Assembly: GCF_000270285.1 (NCBI RefSeq)
Contig: NC_015738.1
Location: forward strand, 186,001-250,000
Length of the DNA: 64,000 nucleotides
Reading direction: 5' to 3'
Source: Eggerthella sp. YY7918
Lineage (GTDB): Bacteria > Actinomycetota > Coriobacteriia > Coriobacteriales > Eggerthellaceae
Both the position numbers and the translations under genes were made by a program. The notes under the pieces are model-generated. The model did not search any database. It had not been told where the DNA came from and worked only from the letters and a program-made list of their open reading frames with translations. Shown here one piece after another: positions 59,308 through 64,000 of the stretch; the stretch's first letter is position 1, and the number at the start of each line of letters is the position of its first letter.

Positions 59308-60480
59308 ATGAAACCATTGGAAGGCGTAACGGTTGTCGAGTTAAGCTCGTACTTCGCAGTGCCGGGGGCTGGACGCATGTTGGCGTCTCAGGGTGCGCGC
59401 GTGATCAAGGTGGAGCCGCCTCGCGGCGACATCCAGCGCTATTTCGCCATGGCGTTCAACGTACCGTGCAAGCCGGACGAGAACCCTCTGTTCGACACCA
59501 TTAATGGTGGCAAGGAGTTTGTGAGCCTGGATCTCAAGGATCCTGCAGAATTGGAGAAGCTGCACAAGCTGATCTCGCAGGCCGACGTGTTCCTGACCAA
59601 CAATCGCACCAAAGCGCTGCAGAAGATGGGGTTGGATTACGATTCTCTCAAAGAGAAGTATCCTCGCCTGATTATGGCTACGCTGTCCGGCTACGGCGAG
59701 AAGGGTGCGCTCAAGGATGCCCCGGGCTTCGATCTGGTTGCTATGTTCCAGGAAACCGGCTTCGCTCGCGACCTGATGGTAGTCACCGATCACACCACGT
59801 ATCCGGCGAACTCCGCTTACGGCTTCGGCGATATCGCCGCAGGCAGCATCTTGGCGGGCGCTATCGGCACGGCGCTATACCGTCGTGAAAAGACCGGCAA
59901 GGGCGATCATGTGACCTCGTCTCTGTACGGCACCGGCGTGTGGCTGACATCAGTCCTCACCCAGCTCAGCCAGTTCGGCTATCCCTATCCGCTCGATCGC
60001 GGCTTCAGCGCTCCCACGGGTATTCCCTATCAGACGCGCGACGGCGAGTGGATTGGCATCACCATCAACGAACCCGAGCGCTACTGGGAGCCGCTGTGCA
60101 AGGCTCTCGGCTCCGAGAAGCTGCTCTCCAACCCGGATTACGGCAACCGCAACAAGTGGGTTACCAGCTATGACCTGTGCAGCGAGACGATCAGTCTTCT
60201 GGAAGAAGCCTTCATGCAGCACGACTGCGACGAAATACTGGAGAAACTTCGCGCAGCCGACATCGTGTGCACCAAGCTTGTGCACTTCAAGGCTAACGTG
60301 ACCAACCCGCAGGCTCTGGAAAACAGCTTCGTTGCCCCCATCACCTACCCCAATGGCGACACCACCGCACTCGGACAGCCGCCCGTCCGCTTCACCGATA
60401 TGGACGATCCGAAGGCCGAGCAGGGCAAGGCTGTCGGCGCCGACAACGACAAGGTATTCGCCGATTTCGGCATCGCGTAG
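59308..60480 (+). CDS. Family III CoA-transferase (CaiB/BaiF; HadA/FldA-like)
   Basis: Family III enzymes move CoA between acids by an Asp-based mechanism. The start LEGVTVVELSSYFAVPGAGRMLASQGARVIKVEPPRGD is typical. GFGDIAAGS near residue 175 holds the likely catalytic Asp. I chose ATG 59308, preceded by AAGGAG; the product is 390 residues, close to HadA/FldA. It is the first gene of an operon with dehydratase and activator genes, so it should load an (R)-2-hydroxyacid with CoA from the enoyl product. Confidence 0.92.
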   Translation: MKPLEGVTVVELSSYFAVPGAGRMLASQGARVIKVEPPRGDIQRYFAMAFNVPCKPDENPLFDTINGGKEFVSLDLKDPAELEKLHKLISQADVFLTNNRTKALQKMGLDYDSLKEKYPRLIMATLSGYGEKGALKDAPGFDLVAMFQETGFARDLMVVTDHTTYPANSAYGFGDIAAGSILAGAIGTALYRREKTGKGDHVTSSLYGTGVWLTSVLTQLSQFGYPYPLDRGFSAPTGIPYQTRDGEWIGITINEPERYWEPLCKALGSEKLLSNPDYGNRNKWVTSYDLCSETISLLEEAFMQHDCDEILEKLRAADIVCTKLVHFKANVTNPQALENSFVAPITYPNGDTTALGQPPVRFTDMDDPKAEQGKAVGADNDKVFADFGIA

Positions 60481-60611
60481 CTACTGGGACGCTCTCTGTG
60501 CCGTTGGTCCCTTCGAAGGGCGCGACGCGGGCGATCCAAAGATGAAAGGCCGCAGTACGACGTGCGTTCATGCGCTGCCGTCTGCTGCGGCCAACCGACA
60601 AGGGGGTTATT

Positions 60612-61865
60612 ATGTCAGAAGAAAAAGCTCCTGCTGCTGCCGAGAACACACCGCCGAAGCACGTTCCTGCGGTGCTCGTCCTTGGTCAGCTTGCGGAGAA
60701 GATGTACCAAGAGGCCTACGAGGCCAAAGAGCGTGGCGAAAAGATAGGCTGGTGCTCGTCCAACTTCCCGCCCGAAATAGCCGAAACGTTGGGGCTGCAT
60801 GTGGTCTATCCCGAAAGCCAGGCGGCCGCTATTTCCGCTAAGGGCGGCAGCCTGCCCTTGCTGGAATACGCCGAGGGCGAGCTGGGATTCTCCAACGATC
60901 TGTGTGCCTACGCGCGCATCAACCTGGCTTACGCCAATGTGGGGAAATGCCCCAACGGCGAGCGCGACATGCCGCTTCCCGACTTCGTGCTGGGCGCCAC
61001 CAGCATCTGCGAGACGATGATGCCGTGGTACGAGGATCTGGCCTACTTCCTGGATATACCGATGGTGTTCATCGACATCCCGTTCAACGATGGTTACGAC
61101 GTTGACGAGAAGCGTATCAAGTACCTGAAGGGCCAGTTTGAGTATGCCATCAAGCAGCTCGAGGAAATCACCGGCAAAACGTGGGACGAAGAGCGCTTCC
61201 AAGAGGTGTGCGACGTCTCCGTGGCTTCGTCCAAGGCGTGGTTGGAAGCCACCTCTTACGTGCAGTACGATCCCTCGCCGATGAACGGCTTCGACCTGTT
61301 CAACCATATGGCCGTTGCCACCACGGCGCGCCCGAAGAAGGAAGCCCTCGCCGCGTTCAATTACCTCATCGACGAGTGCAAGACGTTCGTCAAGATCAAC
61401 AAGTCAACATTCAAGCCCGACGAGAAGTACCGCATCCTCTACGAGGGCATCGCGGTGTGGCCCTACCTCAAAGCCACAGCGGGTCCGCTCATCATGCAGG
61501 GCGTCAACGTGACGGGTTGCGTGTACTGCCCGGCATTCTCTGGCGTCTATGACGATATGGACGGCCTGATGAAGGCGATGACCGACGTGCCGAATTGCCA
61601 GAATCTCGAGCGTGCCACCGAGGCGCGCAAGAAGCTGTGCAAGGACGGCAAGTGCGAAGGCGCGCTCGTCCACATCAACCGCTCTTGCAAGATGTGGTCA
61701 GGCTTCATGCCTGAAATGGGTCGTCGTATCTCGCGCGATCTGGATATTCCGGTCGTGCTGTTCGACGGCGACCAGTCCGACCCGCGCAACTTCAGTGCGG
61801 CGCAGTATCAGACGCGCCTGCAGGGCCTCATTGAGGTCATGGACAACAACAAGAAGGGGGAATAA
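60612..61865 (+). CDS. (R)-2-hydroxyacyl-CoA dehydratase, larger subunit (HadB/FldB-like)
   Basis: The 417-residue protein has the HgdB-like fold with FeS cysteines: GWCSSNFPPE near residue 53, ATSICETMMPWYEDL near 133 and VTGCVYCPAFSG near 300. With its partner it binds a [4Fe-4S] cluster and removes water from (R)-2-hydroxyacyl-CoA by a ketyl radical route. AAGGGGG precedes ATG 60612. The smaller subunit follows 3 bases after the stop. Sizes 417/376 match HadB/HadC and FldB/FldC. Confidence 0.92.
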   Translation: MSEEKAPAAAENTPPKHVPAVLVLGQLAEKMYQEAYEAKERGEKIGWCSSNFPPEIAETLGLHVVYPESQAAAISAKGGSLPLLEYAEGELGFSNDLCAYARINLAYANVGKCPNGERDMPLPDFVLGATSICETMMPWYEDLAYFLDIPMVFIDIPFNDGYDVDEKRIKYLKGQFEYAIKQLEEITGKTWDEERFQEVCDVSVASSKAWLEATSYVQYDPSPMNGFDLFNHMAVATTARPKKEALAAFNYLIDECKTFVKINKSTFKPDEKYRILYEGIAVWPYLKATAGPLIMQGVNVTGCVYCPAFSGVYDDMDGLMKAMTDVPNCQNLERATEARKKLCKDGKCEGALVHINRSCKMWSGFMPEMGRRISRDLDIPVVLFDGDQSDPRNFSAAQYQTRLQGLIEVMDNNKKGE

Positions 61866-61868
61866 GCC

Positions 61869-62999
61869 ATGGCAGACGTCAAGGAGTTGCTGGCGACGTT
61901 CGCCGAGGTCGCCCAGAATCCGTCCGCCCAGGTGGACAAGTACATCGCGGAGGGCCGTCGCATCATCGGCGTAGGTCCCTACTATGTGCCCGAAGAGCTG
62001 GTTGATGCGGGCGGCGGCGTGCCGTTCGGCGTGTGGGGCATGGTGGGCCCGACCGTTGAGGCCAAGAAGTACTTCCCGCCGTTCTATTGCTCCATCTGCC
62101 AGATGACGCTGGAGATGGGTCTGACCGGCAAGCTCGACAAGCTTTCCGGCATGATGATCACCGGCCTGTGCGACAACCTGCGTCCGTTCTCGCAGAACTG
62201 GAGCGCCGGCGTGGGTTCGAAGATCCCGATGATCTTCGTCTCCCAGCCTCAGAATCGCTTCATCCCGGCCGGTCGCGAATATGCGGTGGATTCCTATACG
62301 GAAGTCAAGCGCAAGGTGGAGGAATGCCTCGGCACCATTCTCGATGACGAAGCAATTATGGCTTCCATCAAGCTGTACAACGAATGGCGTGCCGCGATGC
62401 GCGAATTCGTGAAACTTGCCGGCCAGCATCCGGCCGAGGTTTCCGTCATTGATCGCGTGCAGGTGATCAACGCAGGCTACTACCTGCGCAAGGCCGATCA
62501 TCTGCCTCTCATCAAGCAGCTGAACGCTGCGCTGGCTGCGCTGCCATCGAGCCTTGCGGGCTACCACCCGGTCGTGCTCTCCGGCATCTATGAGGACATT
62601 CCCGCTATCAGCGAGATTTTGCAGGAGAACAAGTACGCCATCGTGGCGGACGATTTGGCCAAAGAGTCCCGTGCCTTCGCGATGCAGGTGCCCGAGGAAG
62701 GCGACCCCATCGAAGCGCTGGCCGACGGCTGGTGCGCTCTTCGAAACGATTCGGTGCTCTACGATCCGAACAAGGACCACTGCCGCAGCGTTGCAGCGCT
62801 GGCCAAGGAAAGCGGCGCACAGGGCGTAGTGCTTCTGCTTGCGAAGTTCTGCGATCCCGAGGAGTACGACGAGCCCATCACCAAGCGCGAGTGCAAGGAA
62901 GCCGGCGTGCCTATCGTGGCGATCGAAATCGACCAGTCCACGGAAACCTACGAGCAGGCGCGTACGCAGCTTGAAACGTTCGCTGAGCTTATCGGCTAG
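61869..62999 (+). CDS. (R)-2-hydroxyacyl-CoA dehydratase, smaller subunit (HadC/FldC-like)
   Basis: The 376-residue protein carries the family pattern: VPEELVDAGGGVPFGVWG, CSICQMTLEMGLTGKL, GLCDNLRPFSQNW and a C-terminal FCDPEEYD. RBS AAGAAGGGGG lies at the end of the preceding gene. It forms the heterodimer with the larger subunit. A GC-rich hairpin follows at 63011-63038, and the activator gene begins 164 bases later. Confidence 0.92.
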   Translation: MADVKELLATFAEVAQNPSAQVDKYIAEGRRIIGVGPYYVPEELVDAGGGVPFGVWGMVGPTVEAKKYFPPFYCSICQMTLEMGLTGKLDKLSGMMITGLCDNLRPFSQNWSAGVGSKIPMIFVSQPQNRFIPAGREYAVDSYTEVKRKVEECLGTILDDEAIMASIKLYNEWRAAMREFVKLAGQHPAEVSVIDRVQVINAGYYLRKADHLPLIKQLNAALAALPSSLAGYHPVVLSGIYEDIPAISEILQENKYAIVADDLAKESRAFAMQVPEEGDPIEALADGWCALRNDSVLYDPNKDHCRSVAALAKESGAQGVVLLLAKFCDPEEYDEPITKRECKEAGVPIVAIEIDQSTETYEQARTQLETFAELIG

Positions 63000-63010
63000 A
63001 TTCGAAAACG

Positions 63011-63038
63011 CCCTTCCGTCGCTGCGGCGGCGGAAGGG
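63011..63038 (+). terminator. Hairpin between the dehydratase and activator genes
   Basis: CCCTTCCG (63011-63018) pairs with CGGAAGGG (63031-63038) with extra GC pairs inside and no T-tract. It may lower activator expression, which is needed only catalytically. Confidence 0.5.
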
Positions 63039-63163
63039 TCCAAGAGCGACAGGCAGCTCGTCAATAAAAGGGGAGTTTGCAAGCAGAGGGCGCAAGCGGC
63101 GCGATAGGAGCCGGTCACCCTTGCCATTCGCAATAATCGCACTGTTCCAAAGGAGGATTCGCC

Positions 63164-63952
63164 ATGGCTGAAACGTGGTGCATGGGGGTTGATGCGGGTT
63201 CGACCGCGTCGAAATGCGTGGTCGTCGACGCGAACGGCGACATCGCCGCCACAGGGCTTTACGGCGCGGGGGCAGGCACTGTGGGGCCGCAGCGCGCCAT
63301 GGAATCCGCCTTGTCCGAGCTCGGTCTTGCTGCCGACGACGTCGCGTGCTCGTGCGCGACCGGGTACGGCCGACATTTGATGGAAAGCTTCGATATGCAG
63401 ATGTCCGAGCTTTCTTGCCACGCGAAGGGTGCGGCCAAGCTGTTTCCCGGCGTGCGCACCATCGTGGATATCGGCGGCCAAGATGCCAAGGTGCTCTGCG
63501 TTAGCGAGAGCGGGATGCTCGAAAGCTTTGTGATGAACGACAAATGCGCTGCGGGCACGGGACGGTTCTTGGATGTGATGGCTTCCATTTTCGAATGTAC
63601 GGTGTCCGATCTTTCCACGTACGACGCACAGGCAAACGAGGTGCTTCCCATCTCGTCCACCTGTACGGTGTTCGCCGAGTCGGAGGTCATTTCAAAACTT
63701 TCGCAAGGGTTGCCCATTCCCGACATCGTCGCCGGCATTCATACCTCGGTTGTCGAGCGCACCTACGGACTCATGCGCCGTGCGGGCATTCAGCCCCTCA
63801 TCGCTATGACCGGTGGCGTTGCTCTCAACGAAGGTCTGCGCAATCGCCTTGCTGAACGCGCAGGGCATCAGATACTCACCTCGCCGCTCGCCCAGTTCAA
63901 CGGGGCGTTCGGAGCGGCGCTCTACGCTCGCGAGAAGCTTGCGCGGGCTTGA
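63164..63952 (+). CDS. 2-hydroxyacyl-CoA dehydratase activator ATPase (HadI/FldI/HgdC-like)
   Basis: The 262-residue protein is an ASKHA-fold ATPase: GVDAGSTASKCVVVD at residues 6-20, VDIGGQDAK near 103 and TGGVALNEGLR near 222. Cys in MNDKCAAGTGRF and in SSTCTVFAE are the pair that holds a single [4Fe-4S] cluster at the dimer interface. ATP hydrolysis lets it inject a low-potential electron into the dehydratase. AAAGGAGG precedes the ATG. The gene order A-B-C-I differs from A-I-B-C of hadAIBC. Confidence 0.95.
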   Translation: MAETWCMGVDAGSTASKCVVVDANGDIAATGLYGAGAGTVGPQRAMESALSELGLAADDVACSCATGYGRHLMESFDMQMSELSCHAKGAAKLFPGVRTIVDIGGQDAKVLCVSESGMLESFVMNDKCAAGTGRFLDVMASIFECTVSDLSTYDAQANEVLPISSTCTVFAESEVISKLSQGLPIPDIVAGIHTSVVERTYGLMRRAGIQPLIAMTGGVALNEGLRNRLAERAGHQILTSPLAQFNGAFGAALYAREKLARA

Positions 63953-64000
63953 AAGACGCGGATAGCCTGCGGCGGTCCGTGCCTTGTCCGTCGCCGGTTC

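Noticed and set aside
1-64000. CRISPR array, prophage or full insertion sequence
   Set aside because: No regularly spaced direct repeats, cas genes, phage structural genes, integrase or transposase were seen.

Overview
The window is a 64 kb chromosomal segment from an anaerobic, moderately GC-rich actinobacterium, most likely of the Eggerthellaceae (Coriobacteriia; relatives of Eggerthella, Slackia, Gordonibacter, Denitrobacterium). This rests on the gene repertoire: a Tat-exported Cys-ligated molybdoenzyme with TorD chaperone, NrfA with a pentaheme NrfH-like donor, a CcmE with Cys in place of the heme-binding His, an Nramp paralogue without the DPGN motif, and phytoene-desaturase-like and 2-hydroxyacyl-CoA dehydratase genes. 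I cannot name the species. Two exact 16-bp parS sites and the old near-origin order glmU-prs-pth suggest the segment lies in the origin-proximal domain.

Layout. 0-2.7 kb: 3' part of nhaA, then glmU. 2.8-10.8 kb, minus strand: histidine kinase, SARP-like response regulator, molybdoenzyme, FeS subunit, NrfD anchor and TorD chaperone, inserted between glmU and prs. 10.9-14.1 kb: prs, a structured intergenic region, pth, a DHA2 exporter. 14.1-20 kb: a MITE-like repeat, a CPBP protease, parS site 1, and an ABC exporter / GntR / DUF1648 operon. 20-23.3 kb: an ABC-F ATPase carrying an in-frame palindromic insertion, two small genes, tRNA-Ala(CGC). 23.7-32 kb: nrfA, nrfH-like gene, ccmEFABCD. 32-38.5 kb: parS site 2, galU, a broken TetR gene, a flavin oxidoreductase / 95-aa protein / MFS set, and a D-2-hydroxyacid dehydrogenase. 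38.5-42 kb: a hairpin-rich gap, a TDT carrier, tRNA-Arg(ACG), TetR and flavodoxin-like genes. 42-46.8 kb: an AT-rich island with carbamoyltransferase, MFS carrier, guanidine deiminase and TetR. 46.8-53 kb: an XRE regulator and a MacAB-type efflux operon divergent from a two-component system. 53-58 kb: NRMT-type transporter, CMD protein, LuxR remnant, pxpA, higBA. 58-64 kb: LysR, then CoA-transferase, 2-hydroxyacyl-CoA dehydratase subunits and their activator.

How it works together. Two respiratory modules dominate. The molybdoenzyme complex probably oxidises quinol with an unknown exported-site acceptor under control of the adjacent two-component system; the regulator is SARP-like and a matching 11-bp-period direct repeat sits before the molybdoenzyme gene. 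NrfA/NrfH would reduce nitrite to ammonium, and the adjacent Ccm genes would attach the haems. The last operon resembles the HadABCI/FldABCI systems that dehydrate (R)-2-hydroxyacyl-CoA in reductive amino-acid fermentation. The AT-rich island looks like a cassette that imports a guanidino compound, deiminates it and phosphorolyses the ureido product. All calls are from reading translations and sequence motifs; no database search was run.
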